A DNA stretch of 5,358 nt from contig JARXKR010000153.1 in assembly GCA_030271565.1 (NCBI GenBank), positions 1-5,358 of the forward strand, written 5' to 3'. How positions within the stretch are numbered: the stretch's first letter is position 1; every line of letters begins with the position of its first letter. The stretch comes from Pseudomonadota bacterium. Lineage in GTDB: Bacteria; Pseudomonadota; Alphaproteobacteria; Sphingomonadales; Sphingomonadaceae. The position numbers and the translations under genes are program-made. The notes below the pieces were generated by a model that was given only the letters and a program-made list of their open reading frames with translations, made no database searches and was not told the DNA's origin. Below are positions 1-5,358 of this stretch, piece by piece.

Positions 1-949
1 CGCGCATCGCTTCGGACCAGTCGGGCGCGCCGAGCAGGCGGAAGATCGGGGCAAATACATAGCCCAGCACCATCTGGAACGAGAGGTCAGGATAGCCGAA
101 CCACCCGCCGATCCCGCCGACGATGCCGTTGGCCAGCGCGACCAGCGCCACAAACGCCAGCACCATCGCACCGACCATCACCGCCAGTTTCACCCCGGTC
201 TGCGCGCCTTGCGCGGCGGCCATGATCACGTTAGCGGGGCGTTCTTCCTCATCGGGGATCTTGATTTCATCGGGCTCGACCAGCTGCTCGCCCTTGGGAT
301 CGGGCATGATGATCTTGGCCATCACGATCCCGCCCGGGGCCGACATGAACGCCGCTGCGACGAGGTAATCGATGCGGATGCCCATGCTGGCGTAAGCCGC
401 GAGGATTGTCCCGGCGACCCCGGCCATGCCCACGCTCATCAGGCAGAACAGCTGCGACGGAGTCAGTTCGGCAAGGTAGGGACGGATTACCAAGGGGCTT
501 TCCGACTGGCCGACGAAAATGTTCGAGGCTGCCGACAGGCTTTCGACCTTGGAAATTCCGGTGATCTTTTCGAGCCCCCCGCCGACCCAGCGGATTACCA
601 GCTGCATGATCCCGAGGTAGTAAAGCACCGCGATCAGCGCGGCGAAGAAGATGATCACTGGCAGTGCGGCGATGGCAAAGCTGTTGCCGCCGATCTCGGG
701 TTTCGCCAGCGGGCCGAAGATGAATTCGGTTCCGGCATGGGCATAGCCGAGCAGTGCGGAGACCCCGTCGGAGATGGTCTGGAGCACCAGATTGCCCTGC
801 GGCACATACAGCACCAGCGCGGCAAACCCGGCCTGCAGCGCGAAGGCTGCGCCGACGACGCGCGGGCGGATTGCCTTGCGATCTGACGAAAGCAGGAAGG
901 CGATGGACAAGATCAGCAGGATCCCTGCGAGGCTCATAAGGTGTTGCAT
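1..949 (-). CDS. nupC: Concentrative nucleoside transporter, CNT/NupC family (partial, C-terminus beyond left edge)
   Basis: This inner-membrane protein most likely imports nucleosides driven by a sodium or proton gradient. The window holds 316 complete codons from the start; family members are usually about 400-430 residues, so roughly the last 100 are missing. The key evidence is the CNT hairpin-1 motif GQSES at residues 147-151 (GQTE in Vibrio cholerae CNT at almost the same position), followed by PLVIRPYLAELTPSQ, with G-T-E-F-I-F-G at 73-79. Hydrophobic segments lie near residues 5-22, 31-50, 86-112 and 252-275, and a charged cytosolic stretch (PDPKGEQLVEPDEIKIPDEEE) precedes the last of these. 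The second substrate motif (N-x-S/T-E in hairpin 2) would be off the window. ATG at 949 is chosen; an in-frame ATG at 937 is the alternative, and neither has a convincing Shine-Dalgarno. The gene diverges from the queuosine-precursor transporter. Family is secure; ion and substrate choice are not visible here. Confidence 0.93.
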   Translation of the reverse strand, partial: MQHLMSLAGILLILSIAFLLSSDRKAIRPRVVGAAFALQAGFAALVLYVPQGNLVLQTISDGVSALLGYAHAGTEFIFGPLAKPEIGGNSFAIAALPVIIFFAALIAVLYYLGIMQLVIRWVGGGLEKITGISKVESLSAASNIFVGQSESPLVIRPYLAELTPSQLFCLMSVGMAGVAGTILAAYASMGIRIDYLVAAAFMSAPGGIVMAKIIMPDPKGEQLVEPDEIKIPDEEERPANVIMAAAQGAQTGVKLAVMVGAMVLAFVALVALANGIVGGIGGWFGYPDLSFQMVLGYVFAPIFRLLGAPDWSEAMR

Positions 950-1025
950 TGGCTTGTCGCGCCCCCGGATTGAATATTGCGCGTGAGAGGTAACGGCTTT
1001 GCGCGCGAGGTCAAATGCTGGTCGC

Positions 1026-1053
1026 CATTGAAACCACAACATTGAAACCACAC
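1026..1053. repeat. Tandem direct repeat, 2 x 14 bases
   Basis: Two adjacent copies, CATTGAAACCACAA (1026-1039) and CATTGAAACCACAC (1040-1053), agree at 13 of 14 positions. The second copy ends exactly where the left arm of the inverted repeat begins. It could be a replication-slippage duplication, a scar of repeat insertion, or a pair of protein-binding half-sites; the sequence does not decide between these. Confidence 0.85.
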
Positions 1054-1192
1054 CGTCATCCTGAACTTGTTTCAGGACCCATCGTGCAACAGGTCCAGCG
1101 CTGCGCCTTCCCAAGCTGCCTCTCCGCCCGCGCCTTTGATGCCTGATCTGGGCGCAAGGCATAATGGGTCCTGAAACAAGTTCAGGATGACG
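1054..1192. repeat. REP/BIME-like inverted repeat, perfect 29-bp arms with nested hairpins
   Basis: The left arm (1054-1082, beginning CGTCATCCTGAAC) is the exact reverse complement of the right arm (1164-1192, ending GTTCAGGATGACG), with an 81-base spacer. Each arm also folds on itself: TCCTGAA (1059-1065) pairs with TTCAGGA (1071-1077) around CTTGT, and TCCTGAA (1169-1175) pairs with TTCAGGA (1181-1187) around ACAAG. The spacer holds a further pairing, TGCGCC (1102-1107) with GGCGCA (1151-1156). This architecture matches dispersed extragenic palindromes (REP or BIME type). From memory, palindromes with this GTCATCCTGAAC...TTCAGGA core recur in sphingomonad genomes, but that cannot be tested in one window. 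Neither arm is followed by a T-run, so an intrinsic terminator is unlikely. Confidence 0.85.
1136..1165 (+). promoter_or_regulatory. Candidate sigma-70-type promoter for the yhhQ-argB direction
   Basis: TTGATG (1136-1141, four of six matches to TTGACA) is followed after 18 bases by CATAAT (1160-1165, five of six matches to TATAAT). The -10 overlaps the first two bases of the right arm of the inverted repeat. A transcript starting near 1172 would have a leader of about 88 bases, beginning within or just before the right-arm hairpin. This is a match by eye only; alphaproteobacterial promoters often diverge from the E. coli consensus. Confidence 0.35.
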
Positions 1193-1259
1193 AGAAGCGT
1201 GTGAGGCGAGCGGACCTAGCCCACTTCCCCTTGCGCAAAACCCCGGCTAAGCCGTGCCG

Positions 1260-1916
1260 ATGCAGACGAAGACCATCCAGATGCCGCGTTCGTTGTTCGC
1301 TTATTCGCTGCTTTATGGCGGGCTTTGCGTGCTCGCCGGAGTCCTTGGGACCAAGCTGGCCTCGCTCGGCCACTGGCCGGTGCTCGGCGATCTGGCGGTC
1401 GAAAGCGGGATTTTTGCCTTCCTGCTGCTGGTGGTGATGGCCAGCGCTGTGGCCGAACTGTTCGGGCAGGACCGCGCCAACCAGCTGGTTCGGCTCGGGT
1501 TCGTGCCCCTGATCGTCTCGATGGTGCTGCTGACGCTGGTGATCCACGTCGTCCCGCCCGCGCCGTTCTGGCACGATCAGGACGCCTTTGCGCGGCTGCT
1601 CGGGCAGGGCGCGCGGATGCAGTTTGCCGGGTTGATTTCCTACGGCACCTCGCAAACCCTCAACGTCTACCTGTTCTCACGGCTGATGGGCGGGCAGGGC
1701 AAAAGCCTGGTGCTGCGCGCGTGGATTGCCAGCCTATTGAGCCAGATCGTCGATACGGTGCTGTTCATCACGATCAGCTTTTATGGGCAGGACATGCCGC
1801 TGGGCCAGATCATGGAGGGCCAGATCATCTCCAAGCTGGTGCTTTCGACCATCATGGTCCCGCCGCTGATCTGGGTCTTCGTCAAGCTCGGCCGCTGGCT
1901 TGATCGCGAAGTCTGA
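1260..1916 (+). CDS. yhhQ: Queuosine precursor transporter, VUT/YhhQ family (DUF165, COG1738)
   Basis: This 218-residue membrane protein has about six hydrophobic segments (near residues 12-34, 50-68, 80-98, 121-140, 153-174 and 190-212). Family members import 7-deazaguanine precursors (preQ0/preQ1) for queuosine modification of tRNA. The diagnostic second-half motif S-Q-x-x-D-T-x-x-F is at residues 161-169 (SQIVDTVLF). The first-half counterpart at 131-139 reads SQTLNVYLF, with Asn135 where E. coli YhhQ has Asp (GQILDVHVF). The region matching E. coli ATDLTVRIFG reads ASAVAELFG (61-69), losing another Asp, so a shifted specificity is possible. ATG at 1260 is chosen over GTG at 1254; ATG at 1281 is also possible, and no start has a strong ribosome site. 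The stop lies 9 bases before argB. Family assignment is strong; the substrate is inferred. Confidence 0.88.
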   Translation: MQTKTIQMPRSLFAYSLLYGGLCVLAGVLGTKLASLGHWPVLGDLAVESGIFAFLLLVVMASAVAELFGQDRANQLVRLGFVPLIVSMVLLTLVIHVVPPAPFWHDQDAFARLLGQGARMQFAGLISYGTSQTLNVYLFSRLMGGQGKSLVLRAWIASLLSQIVDTVLFITISFYGQDMPLGQIMEGQIISKLVLSTIMVPPLIWVFVKLGRWLDREV

Positions 1917-1925
1917 GCGCGCGCG

Positions 1926-2822
1926 ATGACCCAGACCCACGATCCCGCCATGCTGCTCAAGGCCGAAACGCTGGTCGAGGCTTTGCCCTATCTGCAGCGC
2001 TATGCCGGCAAGACCTTCGTGGTCAAATACGGCGGCCACGCGATGGGCGATCCCGAACTGGCGCGCGATTTTGCCGAGGATGTGGTGCTCTTGAAAGCCG
2101 TCGGGATCAACCCGGTGGTGGTCCATGGCGGCGGCCCGCAGATCGGCGCGATGCTCAAGAAGCTGGGGGTCGAGAGCACCTTCGTCGACGGCCTGCGCGT
2201 GACCGACAAGGCCACTGCCGAGATTGCCGAGATGGTCCTGTCGGGCTCGATCAACAAACAACTGGTCGGCTGGATTGCGGGCGCGGGCGGCAAGGCGCTG
2301 GGGATTTCGGGCAAGGACGGCGGGCTGGTGATCGCCAGCAAAGTGACCCGCACCACCAAGGACCCGGGCAGCAATATCGAACAGGTGCTCGATCTGGGCT
2401 TTGTCGGGGAACCGCAAAGCGTCGACACCAGCATCATCGAAACCGCCAGCGCGGCGGGAATGATCCCGGTGATCGCCCCGATCGCGCCGGGCGCGGACGG
2501 GGAAACCTACAATATCAACGCGGATACCATGGCCGGGGCGATTGCCGCTGCCTTGGGTGCGGCGCGGCTGTTCCTGTTGACCGATGTCGCGGGCGTACTG
2601 GACAAGGACGGCAAGCTCCTCACCGATCTCCAGCCCGGCGATATCGCGCGGCTCCAGGCCGAGGGCGCGATTACCGGCGGGATGATCCCAAAGCTCGAAA
2701 CCTGCATCCACGCGGTCGAAGCAGGGTGCGAAGCCGCGGTGGTGCTCGACGGACGGGTGCCGCACGCAATGCTGCTCGAGATATTCACCGCAGGCGGCGC
2801 CGGGACGCTGATCCGGGCATGA
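1926..2822 (+). CDS. argB: N-acetylglutamate kinase (EC 2.7.2.8)
   Basis: This cytosolic enzyme phosphorylates N-acetyl-L-glutamate with ATP, the second step of arginine synthesis. The 298 residues form a complete amino acid kinase fold. Visible motifs are KYGGHAM (34-40, Lys34 being the phosphate-binding lysine), VHGGGPQI (66-73, glycine-rich substrate and phosphate loop), RVTD (91-94), NINAD (196-200, with the catalytic Asp200), TDVAGV (219-224, nucleotide site) and GGMIPK (251-256, Lys256). Compared with the E. coli enzyme there is an N-terminal extension of about 26 residues (AETLVEALPYLQRYAGKT), resembling the kinked helix of hexameric, arginine-inhibited kinases such as those of Pseudomonas aeruginosa and Thermotoga. 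The C-terminal EIFTAGGAGTLI also fits that class, so feedback inhibition by arginine is a reasonable inference. Its TGA overlaps the ATG of the next gene. Confidence 0.97.
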   Translation: MTQTHDPAMLLKAETLVEALPYLQRYAGKTFVVKYGGHAMGDPELARDFAEDVVLLKAVGINPVVVHGGGPQIGAMLKKLGVESTFVDGLRVTDKATAEIAEMVLSGSINKQLVGWIAGAGGKALGISGKDGGLVIASKVTRTTKDPGSNIEQVLDLGFVGEPQSVDTSIIETASAAGMIPVIAPIAPGADGETYNINADTMAGAIAAALGAARLFLLTDVAGVLDKDGKLLTDLQPGDIARLQAEGAITGGMIPKLETCIHAVEAGCEAAVVLDGRVPHAMLLEIFTAGGAGTLIRA

Positions 2823-3364
2823 AGCGCGCGGCGATCCTGCTCGGTGTGGCCGCATTGGCTGCCTGCTCGAAGCCTGCTGAGCAGCAGGCTGCGCCAGAGC
2901 CCAGCGCAACCGCCAGCGAGAGCGACGCGGCGAGCGCCAGTGCAGCACCAAGTCAGGCGGCAACGCCGGCGGCTGCTTCATCAGCCAAACCAGCACCCGC
3001 CGCGCCCGAACCCCCATCGGAATCGCGCGATCCCGCCAAGGTCGTGGTCGCCTGGGCCAAAGCGATGAGTCTCAAGCAATGGGGCAGCGCCTATCTCTAC
3101 TGGGGCGATCACGGCGCGCGATCCGGGCTGACTTCGGCACAGTTTGCCGCCAAGTGGGGCAAGCTCGCCAATCCCGAATTCGAACTGCATCCCGGCGATA
3201 CCGAAGGCGCGGCGGGGTCATCGTACTACACCGCGCCGATCGTGCTGATCGACGGCCAGCGCCATGTGCGCGGCGAAATCGTGCTGCGCCGGGTCAACGA
3301 TGTCGACGGGGCTACGCCTGAGCAGCTGCGCTGGCACATCGAAGGCCTGACGGTCACGCCCTGA
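2819..3364 (+). CDS. Putative lipoprotein with Ala/Ser/Pro-rich linker, function unknown
   Basis: A 181-residue protein starts with a lipoprotein signal: MKR, a hydrophobic stretch (AAILLGVAALAA) and lipobox L13-A14-A15-C16, so Cys16 should be lipidated. Residues 17 to about 70 are low-complexity Ala, Ser, Pro and Glu, a typical flexible tether. A compact domain follows (75-181, from VVVAWAKAMSLKQWGSAYLYWGD to HIEGLTVTP), with several aromatic residues (W79, W88, Y92, Y94, W95) and a predicted alpha-then-beta pattern. I do not recognise a named family. Ser17 after the lipidated Cys, rather than Asp, argues for outer-membrane sorting if the E. coli Lol +2 rule applies. The ATG overlaps the argB stop as ATGA, implying translational coupling. 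A longer frame upstream (from 2726) lies inside argB and is rejected because it would bury the signal peptide. Confidence 0.85.
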   Translation: MKRAAILLGVAALAACSKPAEQQAAPEPSATASESDAASASAAPSQAATPAAASSAKPAPAAPEPPSESRDPAKVVVAWAKAMSLKQWGSAYLYWGDHGARSGLTSAQFAAKWGKLANPEFELHPGDTEGAAGSSYYTAPIVLIDGQRHVRGEIVLRRVNDVDGATPEQLRWHIEGLTVTP

Positions 3365-3411
3365 GGTTGCCCTTTCCCCCGGTCCTCGGCTAAGCGCCTT
3401 GGCTCATTGGC

Positions 3412-3418
3412 AGGAGGA
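3412..3418 (+). promoter_or_regulatory. Strong Shine-Dalgarno AGGAGGA fixing the yggT start
   Basis: AGGAGGA ends 9 bases before GTG at 3428 and is the only near-consensus ribosome site at any start in the window. It lies downstream of the in-frame TTG at 3407, which would otherwise lengthen the protein by seven residues, so it decides for the GTG. Confidence 0.85.
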
Positions 3419-3427
3419 CAAAGCCCC

Positions 3428-3724
3428 GTGGTCTATTTGGCGCTGATCGATATCGTTGGTTACCTGATTTCGATCGTGATCATGCTGGTGATCGTCCAGT
3501 TCGTGCTGAGCCTGTTGTTCAGCTTCAACGTGGTCGATCGCCACAGCCAATGGGCCGGAGCGCTGTGGACTGCGGTCAACGCATTGCTTGCGCCGATCCT
3601 GCGCCCGATCCAGCGCTTCATGCCCGATACCGGGATGATCGATTTATCGCCGATGGTGCTGATCGTGCTGCTCACCGTGCTGCAGAAAGTGCTCGGCGCG
3701 CTGGCCGTCGCGAGCATGCAATGA
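3428..3724 (+). CDS. yggT: YggT-family integral membrane protein
   Basis: This 98-residue inner-membrane protein has two hydrophobic segments, near residues 9-33 and 75-96. Between them lies the family signature: PILRPIQRFMP (56-66) followed by G-M-I-D-L-S-P (69-75), close to the usual P-x-L-x-P-I-R-R-x-x-P ... GGIDLSP. One canonical Arg of the R-R pair is Gln62 here. The biochemical function of the family is unsettled; its members have been linked to osmotic or potassium stress and to cell-division or membrane organisation in various bacteria. Translation starts at GTG (3428) because of the strong ribosome site just upstream. The 63-base gap after the lipoprotein gene holds no clear terminator, so read-through from argB is possible. 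The stop overlaps the folD ATG as ATGA. Confidence 0.9.
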   Translation: MVYLALIDIVGYLISIVIMLVIVQFVLSLLFSFNVVDRHSQWAGALWTAVNALLAPILRPIQRFMPDTGMIDLSPMVLIVLLTVLQKVLGALAVASMQ

Positions 3725-4617
3725 GCGCTGCGCTGATCGACGGCAAGGCCTTCGCGGCCACGCTGCGGGCCAAGGTCGCGGGCTACGCCGCGACTTTCGA
3801 ACAAAGCGCCGGGCGCAAGGCCGGGCTCGCCGTTGTACTGGTCGGGGATGACCCGGCCAGCCAGGTCTATGTCCGCAGCAAGGGCAAGGCGACGACCGAA
3901 TGCGGCATGGCCGGGTTCGAGCACAAGCTGCCCGATGATACCGCAGAAGACGTGCTGCTGGTGTTGATCGCACGCCTCAACGCCGACCCTGCGGTCGACG
4001 GCATCCTTGTCCAACTGCCATTGCCGCCGCACATCAACGAGCAGAAAGTGATCGCCGCGATCGACCCCGACAAGGATGTCGACGGGTTCAACGTGGTCAA
4101 TGTCGGGCGGCTGGCGACCGGGCTGCACGGCTTCGTGCCCTGCACGCCCTTGGGCTGCCTGATGTTGCTCAAGGACCGCCTTGGCGACTTGTCTGGTCTC
4201 GATGTAGTGGTGATCGGGCGCTCGAACATCGTCGGCAAGCCGATGGCGCAATTGCTGCTCAAGGAGAGCTGCACCGTGACAATCGCGCATTCGCGGACCA
4301 AGGATCTACCGGAAGTCGTGCGCCGCGCCGATATCGTCGTGGCGGCGGTTGGCCGCCCCGAAATGGTCAAGGGTTCGTGGCTCAAGCCAGGCGCGACCGT
4401 GATCGATGTCGGGATCAACCGCCTTCCTCCCGTAGAAGGCGAAAACCGGGGCCGACTGGTCGGTGACGTCGATTTTGCCAGCGCAGCCGAAGTTGCCGGA
4501 GCGATCACCCCGGTCCCGGGCGGGGTCGGGCCGATGACCATCGCAGTGCTGCTGCGCAACACGCTGGTCGCGGCGCACCGCAATGCCCGCGTGGCCTTGG
4601 CCAAGGATGCGCTCTAG
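3721..4617 (+). CDS. folD: Bifunctional methylene-THF dehydrogenase / methenyl-THF cyclohydrolase
   Basis: This cytosolic enzyme interconverts 5,10-methylene-THF and 10-formyl-THF, with NADP reduction and then hydrolysis, supplying one-carbon units for purines and formyl-Met-tRNA. The 298 residues are full length. The catalytic set matches E. coli numbering exactly: Tyr50 and Lys54 in S-Q-V-Y-V-R-S-K, Gln98 in GILVQLPLP, and Asp121 in DVDGFNVVN. PCTPLG follows. The nucleotide-binding motif GRSNIVGKP is at 166-174 and the C-terminal signature PGGVGPMT at 266-273. The start at 3721 overlaps the yggT stop by four bases (ATGA), so translation is probably coupled; a longer open frame upstream lies inside yggT and is rejected. 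No terminator is evident in the 43 bases before the next gene. Confidence 0.98.
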   Translation: MSAALIDGKAFAATLRAKVAGYAATFEQSAGRKAGLAVVLVGDDPASQVYVRSKGKATTECGMAGFEHKLPDDTAEDVLLVLIARLNADPAVDGILVQLPLPPHINEQKVIAAIDPDKDVDGFNVVNVGRLATGLHGFVPCTPLGCLMLLKDRLGDLSGLDVVVIGRSNIVGKPMAQLLLKESCTVTIAHSRTKDLPEVVRRADIVVAAVGRPEMVKGSWLKPGATVIDVGINRLPPVEGENRGRLVGDVDFASAAEVAGAITPVPGGVGPMTIAVLLRNTLVAAHRNARVALAKDAL

Positions 4618-4660
4618 CGCACCCTAGCCACGCTTCGCCGGGGCGCGTAATACCGGCGTC

Positions 4661-5358
4661 ATGACCAAACCGATTCTTGCGCTCGCCGCCTTTGCCTTGC
4701 TCGCCGCGCCCGCCACAGCCCGCGACCGGCGCAATAACCGCGACGGCAATGGCGACGCCAACCCCAGCGCGGTGATCGCCGCCGAGGTGGCCTTCGCCCA
4801 GCTCGCGCAGGCCAAGGGGCAGTGGACCGCGTTCCGCACCACCGCGACCAAGGACGCGGTGATGTTCGTGCCGCAGATGGCCTATGCGCAAGCTTTCCTG
4901 AATGGTCGGGCCGATCCGGCGGCGGCGGTCAAGTGGCAGCCGCATCAGGTCTGGTCGAGCTGCGATGGCAGCCTCGCGGTAACCCGCGGTGCGTGGCAGC
5001 GCGCCGATGGCTCAACCGGCTATTTCACCACAGTCTGGCAGCGCCAGAAGGACCTCAAGTACAAATGGGTGCTCGATCAGGGCGAGGCGCTGCCGATGCC
5101 GCTCGACGCGCCCGAGATGATCGCCGCCAAGGTCGCCGATTGCCCTGCCGGCTACCGCCCCGAACGCGCGCCCAAGCCCAAGGATTTCAAGGGCAGCCTG
5201 CTCCCGCTCGATCCAGCGCATCGCAGCGGCGCTTCGCTCGATGGCACGCTTGGCTGGGATGTCACCGTCGGACCCGATGGCGCACGCCGCTTCGTGGTGA
5301 CCATGACCAGCGAGGGCAAGCCCGTCACCGTGCAGGACCTGCAGGTCGAAGCGCCCGC
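4661..5358 (+). CDS. Secreted NTF2/DUF4440-like protein (partial, C-terminus beyond right edge)
   Basis: The frame stays open from ATG 4661 to the window edge, giving 232 codons plus two bases. It begins with a Sec signal peptide, a hydrophobic stretch (ILALAAFALLAAP) and a likely signal-peptidase I site after Ala18-Thr19-Ala20, so the product should be periplasmic or exported. After a basic/Asn-rich spacer, residues of about 36-145 (AEVAFAQLAQAKGQWTAF ... DAVMFVPQ ... WSSCDGSLAVTRGAWQ ... YFTTVWQRQ ... WVLDQGE) have the rhythm of a SnoaL/DUF4440 NTF2-like cone fold, with a conserved-looking W-x-x-x-x-x-W-S-S-C-D segment. A Pro/Lys-rich joint near 175 leads to a second, probably beta-rich, portion cut by the edge. 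No SD is clear, and the gap after folD is only 43 bases. Function is unknown; assignment is by resemblance. Confidence 0.8.
   Translation, partial: MTKPILALAAFALLAAPATARDRRNNRDGNGDANPSAVIAAEVAFAQLAQAKGQWTAFRTTATKDAVMFVPQMAYAQAFLNGRADPAAAVKWQPHQVWSSCDGSLAVTRGAWQRADGSTGYFTTVWQRQKDLKYKWVLDQGEALPMPLDAPEMIAAKVADCPAGYRPERAPKPKDFKGSLLPLDPAHRSGASLDGTLGWDVTVGPDGARRFVVTMTSEGKPVTVQDLQVEAP

Larger units (their letters stand above)
950..1259. other. Divergent intergenic region with repeats
   Basis: This 310-base stretch separates two divergent 5' ends, so it should hold promoters for both. It contains a tandem 14-mer (1026-1053), a 29-bp perfect inverted repeat (arms 1054-1082 and 1164-1192) and a candidate plus-strand promoter in the spacer. 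On the minus strand, a TTGACC box at 1014-1009 could be a -35 for the nucleoside transporter, but no good -10 lies at the right distance, so I do not call it. A short hairpin CGGC-TAA-GCCG (1244-1254) sits 5 bases before the ATG at 1260. No protein-coding signal is apparent; the open frames crossing the region are short or are shadows of the flanking genes. Confidence 0.8.

Noticed and set aside
209..886. A 225-codon plus-strand open frame
   Set aside because: It is antisense to the nucleoside transporter, whose GQSES motif and hydrophobic segments identify the true strand; its product is His/Asp/Gly-rich and featureless.
1054..1192. Intrinsic terminator or attenuator formed by the inverted repeat
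   Set aside because: Neither hairpin is followed by a T-run on either strand, and the element lies between divergent 5' ends where no transcript needs to end.
1026..1192. Small CRISPR-like array or insertion sequence ends
   Set aside because: There are only two tandem units with no spacers, and no transposase frame lies between the inverted arms (81 bases).
1182..1655. A 157-codon minus-strand open frame ending at the right arm of the inverted repeat
   Set aside because: Low-complexity His/Gln/Arg-rich translation antisense to the VUT transporter; no supporting signal.
1734..3017. A 427-codon open frame on the minus strand opposite yhhQ, argB and the lipoprotein gene
   Set aside because: It lies antisense to argB, whose motifs are unmistakable. 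The translation is Arg/His/Asp-rich without any recognisable domain, typical of the mirror frame of GC-rich genes.
3365..3427. Possible terminator between the lipoprotein gene and yggT
   Set aside because: Only very short complementary stretches are present and there is no T-run, so I see no basis to split the transcription unit here.
3407..3427. TTG start giving a 105-residue YggT
   Set aside because: The strong AGGAGGA would then lie inside the coding region; it is correctly spaced for GTG at 3428.
3460..4604. Two long minus-strand open frames (276 and 245 codons) opposite yggT and folD
   Set aside because: They are shadows of the verified folD and yggT coding strands, overlap each other, and show no family motif or ribosome site.

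Overview
The window is GC-rich, compact and gene-dense. Its gene content and protein style suggest an alphaproteobacterium, most likely of the Sphingomonadales (Erythrobacter, Sphingomonas or Novosphingobium type). This is inferred from composition, an arginine-sensitive-type ArgB, the argB / lipoprotein / yggT / folD order and a characteristic intergenic palindrome. No rRNA or marker gene is present to confirm it.

Layout. Positions 1-949 (minus strand) hold most of a concentrative nucleoside transporter (CNT/NupC family), whose C-terminus lies beyond the left edge. A 310-base divergent intergenic region (950-1259) follows. It contains a 14-base tandem duplication and a perfect 29-bp inverted repeat, each arm of which is itself a small hairpin. 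From 1260 everything runs on the plus strand: a VUT/YhhQ-family queuosine-precursor transporter, argB (N-acetylglutamate kinase), a small Ala/Ser/Pro-rich lipoprotein, a YggT-family membrane protein, folD (methylene-THF dehydrogenase/cyclohydrolase), and the 5' part of a secreted NTF2/DUF4440-like protein cut by the right edge.

How the genes relate. The transporter and argB are 9 bases apart. argB and the lipoprotein overlap by ATGA, as do yggT and folD, so two translationally coupled pairs lie in what may be one long transcription unit. The metabolic roles (arginine synthesis, one-carbon folate metabolism, uptake of nucleosides and of 7-deazaguanine tRNA-modification precursors) are housekeeping and do not form one obvious pathway. 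The divergent transporters both plausibly handle purine-like solutes.

I see no CRISPR array, transposase, phage gene, tRNA or toxin-antitoxin pair, and no evidence of a new multi-gene system. The most unusual part is the 1026-1192 repeat structure between two divergent transporter genes. The long minus-strand open frames opposite argB and folD are high-GC shadows.
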